64,000 nt of DNA from Lentzea terrae (GCF_003265345.1 NZ_QFWW01000026.1:62001-126000); one strand, 5' to 3'. Shown: positions 9,199 through 17,275, numbered from the stretch's first letter. Notes: generated from the sequence alone by a model not told the origin. Numbers and translations are program-made.

Positions 9199-9462
9199 GT
9201 GTCCGAACGCGACTCCGCCCCACACCCGCCGCCGCTGCCGCATCGGCTGGCCGACCCCGTGCCCGTCGTACTGGGTGGAACCGCGCTGTGGTTCCTCGGT
9301 TTTTTCGTGGTGCTCGTCGTCGACCGCTCGAACAGCACGCTGCTCTGGACGACCTTGTCCGGCGGTCTGCTCGGGATCATCGGCTACGGAGTGTTCTACT
9401 GGCAACGCCGGGCCGCGAGGCGAGGGTCACGTACCGCGCAGCAGGGCCTCGACGACGCCTAG
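9199..9462 (+). CDS. DUF2530 small membrane protein
   Basis: An 87-residue protein with a short Pro-rich N-terminus and two hydrophobic helices (about residues 18-40 and 47-65) followed by a basic tail, matching DUF2530 in size and layout. GTG at 9199 has no Shine-Dalgarno sequence and is 16 bases from the start of the divergent purine permease gene, so it may be translated from a leaderless mRNA. It ends six bases before the FetB-like permease gene. Function unknown. Confidence 0.65.
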   Translation: MSERDSAPHPPPLPHRLADPVPVVLGGTALWFLGFFVVLVVDRSNSTLLWTTLSGGLLGIIGYGVFYWQRRAARRGSRTAQQGLDDA

Positions 9463-9468
9463 TCGCGC

Positions 9469-10233
9469 ATGATCGCCGTCACCGACTGGGTCCGGTTGCT
9501 GATCGTCTGCGTCCTCTTCACAGTCGCCGCAGGAGCGATCGCCTGGGCCACGGGCCTCACCACCCCGAAGCCGTTCCTCAAGGCGGCAGCGCGAGCCGTC
9601 GTGCAACTCGCCGCGGTCAGCGCCGTGATCACGTTCGTGCTGCGGCACCTGGGCCTCACCGGAGCCTTCCTCGCGCTGATGGCGATCGTGGCCACGGCGA
9701 CGTCGGCGCGGCGCACCGAAACGGGCCGGCATGGCGTCTGGGTCGCAGCGGCCATCCTGATCGGGTCCGTGCCCGCGCTCGGCCTGCTGATCGGCACCGG
9801 CCTGCTCCCGGTCGAGGGCATTGCGCTGATCCCGGTCGGCGGCATCCTGATCGGCGGCGCGATGACCGCGACCACCCTGTCGGTCAGGAGGGCACTCGAC
9901 ACGCTCCGGGAACGCCACGGCGAGTACGAGGCCGCGTTGGCGCTCGGCTTCCTGGACTCGCAGGCGGCGCGGTTCCTCGTCCGGAAGCCGGCCGCCGAGG
10001 CGTTGCTGCCGCCCCTCGACCAGACCAGGACGGTCGGCCTTGTCACTCTTCCGGGTGCTTTTGTCGGAATGCTCCTCGGAGGGGCTCCCGTTTGGGAGGC
10101 CGGCGCACTACAACTCGTGGTCCTGCTCGCTTTGCTCGCGGTGGAGGTGGCCGCGGTCGCCACGGTGGTCGAGCTGGTCGCGAGGGGTTTGATCAGGAGG
10201 GCTTCCCAAGGAAGCGAAGTTAGGCTAACCTAA
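9469..10233 (+). CDS. FetB/UPF0014-like ABC permease, orphan
   Basis: A 254-residue membrane protein of the UPF0014 (FetB/YbbM) family, which in enterobacteria pairs with the ATPase FetA for iron export. Visible family features are RAVVQLAAV in the N-terminal third, the EYEAALALGF coupling helix, and GLVTLPGAFVGMLLGGAP-x-EAGALQ. About seven helices are predicted. No FetA-type ATPase gene lies next to it, so its partner must be elsewhere or the gene acts alone. The last codons contain a DtxR/IdeR-type palindrome (10215-10233). Iron relation is inferred from family and this motif. Confidence 0.75.
   Translation: MIAVTDWVRLLIVCVLFTVAAGAIAWATGLTTPKPFLKAAARAVVQLAAVSAVITFVLRHLGLTGAFLALMAIVATATSARRTETGRHGVWVAAAILIGSVPALGLLIGTGLLPVEGIALIPVGGILIGGAMTATTLSVRRALDTLRERHGEYEAALALGFLDSQAARFLVRKPAAEALLPPLDQTRTVGLVTLPGAFVGMLLGGAPVWEAGALQLVVLLALLAVEVAAVATVVELVARGLIRRASQGSEVRLT
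10215..10233. promoter_or_regulatory. DtxR/IdeR-type iron box
   Basis: The core TTAGGCTAACCTAA (10220-10233) matches 14 of 14 positions of the right part of the classical actinobacterial iron box TTAGGTTAGGCTAACCTAA; over 19 bases 16 positions agree. It overlaps the last codons and stop of the FetB-like permease. No start codon follows closely on the plus strand, and a strong hairpin lies 43 bases downstream. Whether it is functional is unknown. Confidence 0.5.
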
Positions 10234-10276
10234 GTCTCGTCGCTTCGTGGTGGGAGCGGCAGTCAGTTCGGGAACG

Positions 10277-10314
10277 GACGAGGCCCCCGCTCTGGGCAGA
10301 GCGGGGGCCTCGTC
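10277..10314. terminator. bidirectional hairpin terminator
   Basis: A perfect 17-bp stem (10277-10293 with 10298-10314) around the loop GGGC. It lies between the end of the FetB-like gene on the plus strand and the end of the superoxide dismutase gene on the minus strand, so it can stop transcription from both sides. There is no clear T-run, as usual in actinomycetes. Confidence 0.8.
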
Positions 10315-10359
10315 GTGTTCAGCGGGCGGGCAGCTTTGTCGGAGCACCCACCGCCGAAG

Positions 10360-10980
10360 TCAGAGCTGCAGACCGTTCTGGCCGGCCCTGGCCGCCTCGA
10401 AGCGCGCGGCGACGTCCTCCCAGTTGACGACGTTCCACAGCGCCGAGATGTAATCGGCCTTCAGGTTGCGGTACTGCAGGTAGTACGCGTGCTCCCAGAT
10501 GTCGAACGCGAGCAGCGGCGTGGTCGCGATCGACAGGTTCGAGTGGTGATCCTTGAGCTGCAACGTGACCAGCTTCTGGCCGATCGGCTCCCACGCGAGG
10601 ATGCCCCAGCCGGAGCCCTGGATGGACGACGCGGCGGCGTTGAGCTGACCGCGGAACTTGTCGAACGAACCGAAGTGCTCGTCGATGGCCGCCGCGAGCT
10701 CGCCGACCGGTTTGTCGCCGCCGTTCGGGCTGAGGTTCTTCCACCACACCTGGTGCAGCGCGTGACCGGCCAGGTGGAACGCCAGCGTCGTCTCCAGGCC
10801 GACGATGCCCCCGAAGTTCGCACGCTCGCGGGCTTCCTCGATCTGCTCGAGCGTGTCGTTCGCGCCCTTCACGTATGCCGCGTGGTGCTTGCCGTGATGC
10901 AGCTCGTTGATCTCGCCGATGATCGCCGGCTCGAGGTCGCCGTAGTCGTAGTCGAGATCCGGCAGCACGTACTGGGCCAT
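10360..10980 (-). CDS. sodA: superoxide dismutase, Fe/Mn family
   Basis: A 206-residue cytoplasmic enzyme converting superoxide to peroxide and oxygen. Metal ligands are visible as His28 (in ELHHGKHH), His76 (GHALHQVWW), Asp160 and His164 (DIWEHAYY). Gly/Gln features near WGILAW suggest the Fe/Mn family but do not settle which metal is used. ATG at 10980 has GGGGAGA five bases upstream. The upstream region carries two short palindromes of the TTGCAA type. Length is normal for the family. Confidence 0.93.
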   Translation of the reverse strand: MAQYVLPDLDYDYGDLEPAIIGEINELHHGKHHAAYVKGANDTLEQIEEARERANFGGIVGLETTLAFHLAGHALHQVWWKNLSPNGGDKPVGELAAAIDEHFGSFDKFRGQLNAAASSIQGSGWGILAWEPIGQKLVTLQLKDHHSNLSIATTPLLAFDIWEHAYYLQYRNLKADYISALWNVVNWEDVAARFEAARAGQNGLQL

Positions 10981-10992
10981 GACGTCTCCCCA

Positions 10993-11016
10993 TTTGCAAA
11001 CTCTTGGTACTTGCAA
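10993..11016 (-). promoter_or_regulatory. paired TTGCAA palindromes upstream of sodA
   Basis: TTTGCAAA at 10993-11000 and TTGCAA at 11011-11016 lie 13 to 36 bases before the sodA start. Two spaced palindromes in this position look like an operator. In streptomycetes superoxide dismutase genes respond to metal through Nur, a Fur-family protein, but I cannot confirm that this sequence fits its site. Confidence 0.3.
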
Positions 11017-11070
11017 CTTACTAGCAACAAGGTCGAGTAAACCAGTTGCCGCGGCACGTACCGTCGAAGC

Positions 11071-12723
11071 GTGTCCGTGCTGACAGCCAGGAACATTTCG
11101 CTGTCGTTCGGTCCGAGGACCGTGATCTCGGAGGTTGATCTCGATGTTTCGCCTGGTGACCGCGTCGGCCTGATCGCCCCCAACGGCGTCGGCAAGTCCA
11201 CGTTGCTCCGGTTGCTCTCCGGTGAGCTGCAGCCGGAAACCGGCGCTGTCTCGAGCACCGGGACCGTCGCGCACCTGACGCAGGAGACCCTCCACGTGAC
11301 TGGAGAGTCGCTGCGCGAGCACCTCGCGCGCCGCACCGGCGTCGCCGCGGCCGAGGACTGGTTGCAACGAGCCGCCGAAGCGCTCGGCGAGGGCGGCGGC
11401 GAGGACTACCCGGACGCGCTCGACCACTGGACCGCCATCGGTGCCGGCGACTTCGGCGAACGCGCGGACGCGGTGTGCGAACGCCTTGGCCTGCAAGCCG
11501 ATCTGCTCGACGGGCGGGCGTCCGACGAGCTGTCCGGCGGGCAGCAGGCGCGGCTCAGGCTCGCTGCGGTGCTGCTGACCCGTGCGGACGTGCTGCTGCT
11601 CGACGAGCCGACGAACGATCTCGACGCCACCGGGCTCGACCTCCTGGAGAACCACGTCCTGGGGTATCCGGGCGCGATCGTGCTGGTGAGCCACGACCGG
11701 GAGTTCCTGGCGCGCACCACCACCGCGATCGCCGAGCTCGACGAGTTCTCGCACCGGCTCACCGTGTTCGGCGGCGGCTGGGACGCGTACGTGGAGGAGA
11801 AGGCGAACGCGGAACGCCGCGCGCAGGAGGAGTACGAGACGTACGCGGGCAAGCGCGACGCGTTGGTGCAGCGCAGCCGGCAGGTCAAGGAGTGGTCGCG
11901 GCAGGGTGTGCGACGGGCCGGCAGTGCCAAGGCGCGTAACGACGAGCCGGACAAGAACGTCCGGGCCGGCCGCAAGCAGGGCGCGGAGAACCTGATGGCC
12001 AAAGCGTCCGTTGTGGACCGTCAGCTGGCGCGGCTGGAGGAGGTCGAGGAACCGCGCGAGGCGTGGCAGTTGCGGCTGACGCTGCCGTCGGCCGGGCGGG
12101 GCAGTTCGGTCGCGTTCACGTTGCGGCAGGCCGTGGTCAGCCGCGGCGACGTGACGCTCGGGCCGATCGACCTCACGATCGGCGCGGGCGAGCGGTGGCG
12201 GATCACCGGGCCCAACGGCTCGGGCAAGTCGACGTTGCTAGGTGCGCTGCTCGGCCGCATCCCGCTCGTCGAGGGCGATCGCTCGATCGGGCCTGGCGTG
12301 GTGGTCGGTGAGGTCGACCAGCTGCGGGCCGAGTTCGCCAGCGACCTGCCGGCGTTGCGGATCGTGGCCGACGCGACCGGGCTGCCGGACGTCGAGGTGC
12401 GCACGTTGCTCGCGAAGTTCCGGCTCGGCGCGGACAGCGTGCTGCGGCCGGCGCGGGAGCTCTCACCGGGTGAACGGACGCGCGCGGGGTTGGCCTTGCT
12501 GCAAGCGCGCGGCACGACTTGTTTGGTGCTGGACGAACCGACGAACCATTTGGATTTGCCGGCTATCGAACAGCTGGAACAAGCCCTGGAGACGTACGGA
12601 GGAACGTTGCTGCTGGTCACGCACGATCGGCGGCTCGCATCGGCCGTGCGGGTGGATCACGAGATCAACGTGCGCGACCTCCTCACGTTTCCTCGTGTCA
12701 AGGGTGGAAGATATGGGGCATGA
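11071..12723 (+). CDS. ABC-F family ATPase
   Basis: A 550-residue soluble protein with two ABC ATPase domains and no membrane segments, as in ABC-F proteins that act on the ribosome (translation factors or antibiotic-resistance proteins). Domain 1: Walker A APNGVGKST near residue 36, signature LSGGQQARL, Walker B VLLLDEPTNDLD. A charged linker (about 225-320, many Arg, Glu and Lys) follows. Domain 2: GPNGSGKST, LSPGERTRAGLA, LVLDEPTNHLD. Both catalytic Glu residues are present. Starts with GTG; its stop overlaps the ATG of the next gene. Whether it confers drug resistance cannot be told. Confidence 0.85.
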   Translation: MSVLTARNISLSFGPRTVISEVDLDVSPGDRVGLIAPNGVGKSTLLRLLSGELQPETGAVSSTGTVAHLTQETLHVTGESLREHLARRTGVAAAEDWLQRAAEALGEGGGEDYPDALDHWTAIGAGDFGERADAVCERLGLQADLLDGRASDELSGGQQARLRLAAVLLTRADVLLLDEPTNDLDATGLDLLENHVLGYPGAIVLVSHDREFLARTTTAIAELDEFSHRLTVFGGGWDAYVEEKANAERRAQEEYETYAGKRDALVQRSRQVKEWSRQGVRRAGSAKARNDEPDKNVRAGRKQGAENLMAKASVVDRQLARLEEVEEPREAWQLRLTLPSAGRGSSVAFTLRQAVVSRGDVTLGPIDLTIGAGERWRITGPNGSGKSTLLGALLGRIPLVEGDRSIGPGVVVGEVDQLRAEFASDLPALRIVADATGLPDVEVRTLLAKFRLGADSVLRPARELSPGERTRAGLALLQARGTTCLVLDEPTNHLDLPAIEQLEQALETYGGTLLLVTHDRRLASAVRVDHEINVRDLLTFPRVKGGRYGA

Positions 12724-13130
12724 CCACCGAGGAGGACTGGCCGGTCGAACAGACCTGGTCGATGCGCAACACCCACTGGCACGCCTATGTGGAGCACACA
12801 TCGCTCGACCACGCTTCCCCTCGCCAGGTCCGGCTCGAGCGCACGCCGGAAGAGGTGCTGACCTCGCCGGCCGAGGTGGCGGCGTGGCTGGAGGTCAACC
12901 TCCGCAGTGCCACGCGGCCGGAGGAGACCGGGAAGAAGCGCGTGAAGGACGAGCGCGACTTCACCGACTCGAACCGCGTGCACGCGTCGCTGGCCTCGCG
13001 CGGTGAGTCGATCTACACGGGCGTGAAGGGCGAGCTGACGCTGGCGGTCGAGGCCGTGACGCCGGACGAGTGCCGAACTTCCCACGACGGTGCGGACGTC
13101 GCGCCCCTGAAGTCGGGCCGCCGCCGCTAG
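12720..13130 (+). CDS. hypothetical protein coupled to ABC-F gene
   Basis: A 136-residue hydrophilic protein that I do not recognise. Its ATG overlaps the ABC-F stop (ATGA), so it should be translated with that gene. It is Trp-rich at the N-terminus, charged, and has a basic end (LKSGRRR). No signal peptide or membrane segment. The coupling and codon use support a real gene. The stop codon region also carries the TAGATT hexamer proposed as promoter of the following pseudogene. Confidence 0.6.
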   Translation: MTTEEDWPVEQTWSMRNTHWHAYVEHTSLDHASPRQVRLERTPEEVLTSPAEVAAWLEVNLRSATRPEETGKKRVKDERDFTDSNRVHASLASRGESIYTGVKGELTLAVEAVTPDECRTSHDGADVAPLKSGRRR

Positions 13131-13133
13131 ATT
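13128..13133 (+). promoter_or_regulatory. candidate -10 element of the PBP-like pseudogene
   Basis: TAGATT sits 31 bases before the GTG of the pseudogene. The same context, CGCCGCTA-x-ATT, recurs at 13711-13716 (TACATT) exactly 31 bases before the next paralogue. Conservation of motif and spacing between two otherwise diverged leaders suggests a duplicated -10 hexamer. Confidence 0.4.
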
Positions 13134-13164
13134 GACCCCCAGCTTGGTGCTCTGGGGGAGTTCT

Positions 13165-13700
13165 GTGAAACGTCTGCTGCCCGTTCTGGGTGCGCTCGCG
13201 CTTGTCGGTGCCGTTGTCGCGGTGGTGGTGTGGCAACGGCCGTCGGCAGCGCCTCCGGCACGCCCTGCGCTGTAGGACTTCGCGCTGCAGTACGCGGACG
13301 GATCAGGCGGGGGTGCCGGACCTGGTCGTGATCGACGACAAGCCGAAGAAGCTGCTCGTGGGTGAGGGCGGTGGCCTCCCGGTCCCGGCAGTCGCGCTGG
13401 GCGGGGACCAGGCCGTGATGCGTCCGCTCGACCTGACGACGGTGTATGCGACGTTCGCGGCGGGTGGGGTGCGGCACAAGACGCACTTCGTCACCAGGGT
13501 GTCCGGCGAGGACGGCAAGGTGCTGTACCAGGCGACCGAGAACGCCTCGTCCGCTTTCCACCCCGACCGCGCGCAGAGCAAGGCGATACACCGGCCGCAT
13601 GGCGATCACCGTTCTGGTCGACGACGTGAAGGCGTCGCAACCGGTGGAGGACGACGGCCTGTCCCAGACCATCTGGCAGAAGTTCGCTGAACACGTCTAG
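13165..13700 (+). pseudogene. degenerate PBP-like transpeptidase-domain gene
   Basis: Remnant of a third copy of the two genes that follow. GTG at 13165 with GGGGGAG four bases upstream opens a frame whose N-terminus (KRLLPVLGAL, then VVWQRP) matches both paralogues, but it hits TAG at 13273. The middle region is missing. Homology resumes near 13308 in another frame (QAGVPDLVVID, then MRPLDLTTVYATFAAGGV) and ends in a third frame with DDGLSQTIWQKFAEHV before the stop at 13698-13700. One nonsense codon, at least one large deletion and a further frameshift make a product very unlikely. A hairpin (13136-13142 with 13152-13158) would also cover its ribosome binding site. Confidence 0.85.
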
Positions 13701-13710
13701 ACGGCGCCGC

Positions 13711-13716
13711 TACATT
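13711..13716 (+). promoter_or_regulatory. candidate -10 element of PBP-like gene
   Basis: TACATT lies 31 bases before the ATG at 13748, mirroring the TAGATT at 13128-13133 before the neighbouring pseudogene. No convincing -35 element is seen. Confidence 0.4.
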
Positions 13717-13747
13717 CAGTGCTCAGGGGTTTCACTCTGGGGGATCG

Positions 13748-14887
13748 ATGAAGCGTTTGCTGCCCGTTCTGGGCGCGCTGGTTCTGGTGGCCGCCGTCAT
13801 CGCGGTGGTGGTGTTGCAACGGCCCGACACCAAGGCCGCAGTGCCGCCGTCTGGGGACGTCGTGCTGCAGTACACCGACGGCACGCAGCTCTGGCGCGTG
13901 GGCCAACCGGAGACACCGCTGGTCAGGCAGGTGGCGGCAGAGCTCTTCGCGAAGGCGAGGATGACGCTGGACCAGCTCCGCGAGAGCGGTGGCGCCATTG
14001 TCGTCACGACGATCGACCCGAAGGTGCAGTCCGCTGCGGCGGAGGCGATCCGGGCCGTGGCGGCCGGGCAACCGGCGTCGTTGCGGTACTCGCTCACCGC
14101 TGTTGATCCGAACAACGGCTCCATCAGGGCTTACGCGCCGGGTGACGACCCGGCCGTGGACTACGCAGGTGGCGTGTTGAAGGAGCCGGGACCGGCGTTC
14201 TTCCCGTTCAACGTCGTCGCGGTGCTGCAGGCGGGCAAGACGCTCGACGTGCGCGAGGCCTTGTTGAAGTCGGACAACGCCGTGATGTCGGACCTGGTGA
14301 AGGACGTCGGGATCAAGCCGGTCATCACTGCTGCGCGCCAGGCCGGAGTGCCGGAGGCGGTGGACATCGACGGCAAGAAGGCCGTGCTCCTGGTCGGTGA
14401 GGCGGGAGTGGCGGTGGGCGGGAGCGAGGCCAGGATGCGGCCGCTCGACCTGGCCGCGAGCTACGCGACGTTCGCCGCGGAAGGCACGCGCCACGACGCG
14501 CACTTCGTCACGCACATCACCAACGTCAACGGCGAGACGCTGTACCGGGCGATCCGCGCGGCCAAGCCCGCGTTCGACGTGGATCCGTTGCGCAGCAAGG
14601 ACATCGCGAACCAGATCACGGCTGCGCTGGAGAACGACCCCGTGTGCGGCGACCGCTCGTGGTCGTCGAGCAGCACGTGCCGGCACGGCGAGTGGCGGCC
14701 GGACGGGCAGGAGCAGGTCTCGCACGCCTGGATGGTCGCCTACAACCCGCAGATCTCGGTGGCGGCGTTCGTCGGCAGCGACCAGGCGAGCACGCCGGCG
14801 GTCGACCGGGAGGGCAGGGCCGTCGTGGGTGCCGCGCTGCCGAAGGACCTGTGGACCGCGCTTGAGGAGAAGATGAAGCGGTGGTGA
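13748..14887 (+). CDS. membrane-anchored, catalytically degenerate PBP transpeptidase-like protein
   Basis: A 379-residue protein with one N-terminal membrane anchor (residues about 4-23) and an extracytoplasmic domain. Landmarks of class A penicillin-binding transpeptidases are recognisable in order: VVTTIDPKVQ (85-94), AVDPNNGSIRAY (118-129), RMRPLDLAASYATFAAEG (229-246) and AWMVAYNPQISVAAFVG (327-343). The catalytic S-x-x-K site is replaced by KEPGPAFFPF (145-154), and the K-T-G motif by PDGQEQ (318-323); SDN (175-177) is kept. It has no glycosyltransferase domain. It should bind no penicillin covalently. ATG has GGGGGA upstream. A cell-wall regulatory or scaffolding role is possible. Confidence 0.75.
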   Translation: MKRLLPVLGALVLVAAVIAVVVLQRPDTKAAVPPSGDVVLQYTDGTQLWRVGQPETPLVRQVAAELFAKARMTLDQLRESGGAIVVTTIDPKVQSAAAEAIRAVAAGQPASLRYSLTAVDPNNGSIRAYAPGDDPAVDYAGGVLKEPGPAFFPFNVVAVLQAGKTLDVREALLKSDNAVMSDLVKDVGIKPVITAARQAGVPEAVDIDGKKAVLLVGEAGVAVGGSEARMRPLDLAASYATFAAEGTRHDAHFVTHITNVNGETLYRAIRAAKPAFDVDPLRSKDIANQITAALENDPVCGDRSWSSSSTCRHGEWRPDGQEQVSHAWMVAYNPQISVAAFVGSDQASTPAVDREGRAVVGAALPKDLWTALEEKMKRW

Positions 14888-15765
14888 GACGTTCGCTGCC
14901 GGTGCTGGGTGCGCTGGTGCTCGTTGCGGGAGTCATTGGATACGTGGTGTGGCAACGGCCTGGGCCGCCGCCTCCGCAACCCGTGGTGCCGAAGGAAGTC
15001 GTGCTGCAGTACGCCGACGGCTCCAGGCTGTGGAGCACCACTGACGGACGGCCTCGCGGCCTGGTCGTGAAGCGCGTGCTCGAGGACCTGGCAGCGGCGT
15101 CGCTGCCGTTGGACTCACTGGTGGCCACCGGTGGGGTGGTTCGCACGACGATCGACGCGCGGGCTCAGTCGGTAGCGGCCGCGGTCCTCGGCCGGCTGGT
15201 CGCACCGAAGAGGGCGTACGACCCGATGAATCCGGACGACCGGCAGGACGACAAGGTCGACGCGGCAGTCACGGCGATCGATCCCGTCTCGGGCGGTGTG
15301 CGGGTGTACTTTCCCGGCTTCAGCTGGAACCACGACCTGGCGGGTGGGGTGTCGAAGGAGCCGGCTCCCGGACTGTTCGAGCCGCTCGCTCTGGTGCAGG
15401 ACAGGGGGAAGGCTCCGGTGACGCCGCTCGACGTGACCGCGGCTTACGCCACCGTTGCCGGGGGAGGTGTGGAGCGCAAGCCGCATCTCATCACGTGGGT
15501 CACGGCCGCGGACGGTTCGTCGCGGTACCGGGCGGCCGACGCTGCGAGGCCCGTTGTGGGCCCGCACGTCGCGGACCGGATCACCGCCGCGTTGAAGGAG
15601 AAGCCCGTCTGCAACGGCGTCGCGTGCGTGTCCGGCGTTTCGCCGTGGATGGTGGGTTACACGCCGCAGCTCGCCGTCTCGGTGTACCTGGAGAAGGCCG
15701 GCGCTAATGACGCCGACCTTCCCAGGGTGATCTGGCAGGAGTTCCTGGCCGAGCTCGCTGGTTGA
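14881..15765 (+). CDS. second degenerate PBP transpeptidase-like protein
   Basis: A 294-residue paralogue of the previous gene, overlapping it by 7 bases (GTG at 14881 or 14884). The N-terminal anchor PVLGALVLVAGVIGYVVWQ, the RTTIDARAQ and AIDPVSGGVRVY motifs, PLDVTAAYATVAGGGV and PWMVGYTPQLAVSVYL are all present. The active-site serine region reads KEPAPGLFEP, lacking Ser and Lys, and about 60 residues containing the S-x-N motif are deleted relative to the paralogue. The K-T-G motif is absent. Thus a smaller, also inactive, domain. It ends nine bases before the convergent ligase gene. Confidence 0.72.
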   Translation: MVRRSLPVLGALVLVAGVIGYVVWQRPGPPPPQPVVPKEVVLQYADGSRLWSTTDGRPRGLVVKRVLEDLAAASLPLDSLVATGGVVRTTIDARAQSVAAAVLGRLVAPKRAYDPMNPDDRQDDKVDAAVTAIDPVSGGVRVYFPGFSWNHDLAGGVSKEPAPGLFEPLALVQDRGKAPVTPLDVTAAYATVAGGGVERKPHLITWVTAADGSSRYRAADAARPVVGPHVADRITAALKEKPVCNGVACVSGVSPWMVGYTPQLAVSVYLEKAGANDADLPRVIWQEFLAELAG

Positions 15766-15774
15766 TCCGCCGGC

Positions 15775-17271
15775 TCACCCGACGTGCCAGGTGTGCACCG
15801 GTTCGCCCGCGTGCATCAGCTCCATGTACCGCTTGAGCATGCCGGAGAGGGCGGCGTCTCGCGACATGCCGCGTTCCTCAAGCAGCGCAACGGTTTCCCT
15901 CTGCCACGACGACCCGGTGCGCCGGGCGAGGCAGCGCTGCTCGATCACGCCGAGGTAGCGCTCGCGGGCCTCGTCGGAGACACCGCAGTCGCGCAGGCCC
16001 TCGTGCGCCATCGGCAGCAGGCGGCGCAGCACCAGCTCGTCCGGCGGGATCCAGCCGATGCCCGGCCAGTACAGCTGGGCGTTCATGCCGTGCCTGGCGC
16101 CGGTGTAGAGGTTCTCCTCGGCCGCCTGGAACGACATCTGCGTCCACAGTGGACGTTCCTGGCCGGTGAGGGCGCGCTGGGTGCCGTAGAAGAAGGCGGC
16201 GTTGGCCATCGTGTCGAGCACCGTGGGTCCCGCGGGCAGCACGCGGTTCTCCACGCGCAGGTGCGGCACACCGTCGACGACGTCGTAAACCGGGCGGTTC
16301 CACCGCCAGATCGTGCCGTTGTGCAGGCGCAGCTCGGAAAGACGAGGCGCGCCACCGGCTTCGAGGGTCTCGATCGGGTCCTCGTCGTCGGTTTCCGGCA
16401 GCAGACTGGGGAAGTAGCGCACGTTCTCCTCGAACAGGTCGAAGATCGACGTGATCCACCGTTCACCGAACCACACGCGCGGACGGACGCCCTGGTTCTT
16501 CAGCTCGTCCGGACGGGTGTCGGTGGCCTGCTCGAACAGCGGGATGCGGGTCTCGTGCCAGAGCGCTTTGCCCAGCAGGAAAGCCGAGTTCGCGGCGATC
16601 GCGACCTGCACGCCGGCCAGGCACTGGGCGGCGTTCCAGTGCGCGGCGAAGTACGTCGGCTCGACCTGCAGGTGCAGCTGCACCGAAGTGCAGGCGGCCT
16701 CGGGGAGAATCGAATCCGCGTAGGTGAGGAGCTTCTCCGGCGTCTTGCCCGGCATCGCCGGACCTTCCATGTGCAGCACCATTTCCTCGCCGCGGGCCGC
16801 GAAGATGGTGTCGTTGAGGAGCGCGTACCGCGGGCTCTCGGAGAGCCACTTCCGGTCGAAGTGCCGCTCCCGCAACGTGGGCAGCACACCGATCATGGCG
16901 AGGTTGGCGCCGACGTCGTGGGCCTTCGAGTCCGCGCTGTCGAGCGAGCAGCGCAGTTCCTCTTCCAGGCCAAGCATCTCACCCCCGGCGAGCTCGCGCG
17001 GCGGGACGTTGATCTCCAGGTTCTGCTGTCCCAGCTCGAGCGTGTAGGAGGGATCGTCGATCTTCTCGAGCACCTCCGAGTTCGCCATCGCCGGCCGCAT
17101 CGCGTCGTCGACGAGGTTCAGCTCGATCTCGAGCCCCATCTGCCGACGGGGAAAGGAAAACGTGTCTTCGGCCAGCATCGTGGCCAGTGCGTCGAGACTT
17201 CGCTGCATCTTCTCGCGATAGCGCTGGCGATCATCTCTGGTGAACGTGCGGCTGGACACTTCGCTTCCCAT
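15775..17271 (-). CDS. glutamate-cysteine ligase family protein
   Basis: A 498-residue enzyme of the GCS2 (YbdK/EgtA-like) carboxylate-amine ligase group. Characteristic pieces are GLEIELNLVD near residue 46, TLELGQQNLEINVPP near 76, HMEGPAMPG and HLQVEPTYFAAHWNAAQ. Such enzymes join the gamma-carboxyl of glutamate to an amine, often cysteine, with ATP. Actinomycetes use mycothiol and ergothioneine, so the in vivo product is uncertain. ATG at 17271 has AAGGGG seven bases upstream and lies 4 bases after the stop of a short upstream ORF, suggesting translational coupling. Confidence 0.75.
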   Translation of the reverse strand: MGSEVSSRTFTRDDRQRYREKMQRSLDALATMLAEDTFSFPRRQMGLEIELNLVDDAMRPAMANSEVLEKIDDPSYTLELGQQNLEINVPPRELAGGEMLGLEEELRCSLDSADSKAHDVGANLAMIGVLPTLRERHFDRKWLSESPRYALLNDTIFAARGEEMVLHMEGPAMPGKTPEKLLTYADSILPEAACTSVQLHLQVEPTYFAAHWNAAQCLAGVQVAIAANSAFLLGKALWHETRIPLFEQATDTRPDELKNQGVRPRVWFGERWITSIFDLFEENVRYFPSLLPETDDEDPIETLEAGGAPRLSELRLHNGTIWRWNRPVYDVVDGVPHLRVENRVLPAGPTVLDTMANAAFFYGTQRALTGQERPLWTQMSFQAAEENLYTGARHGMNAQLYWPGIGWIPPDELVLRRLLPMAHEGLRDCGVSDEARERYLGVIEQRCLARRTGSSWQRETVALLEERGMSRDAALSGMLKRYMELMHAGEPVHTWHVG

Positions 17272-17275
17272 GCCG

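Noticed and set aside
13165..13700. Intact gene assembled from overlapping frames at 13190-13700
   Set aside because: Alignment with the two paralogues shows a stop codon, a missing middle part and at least two frame changes.
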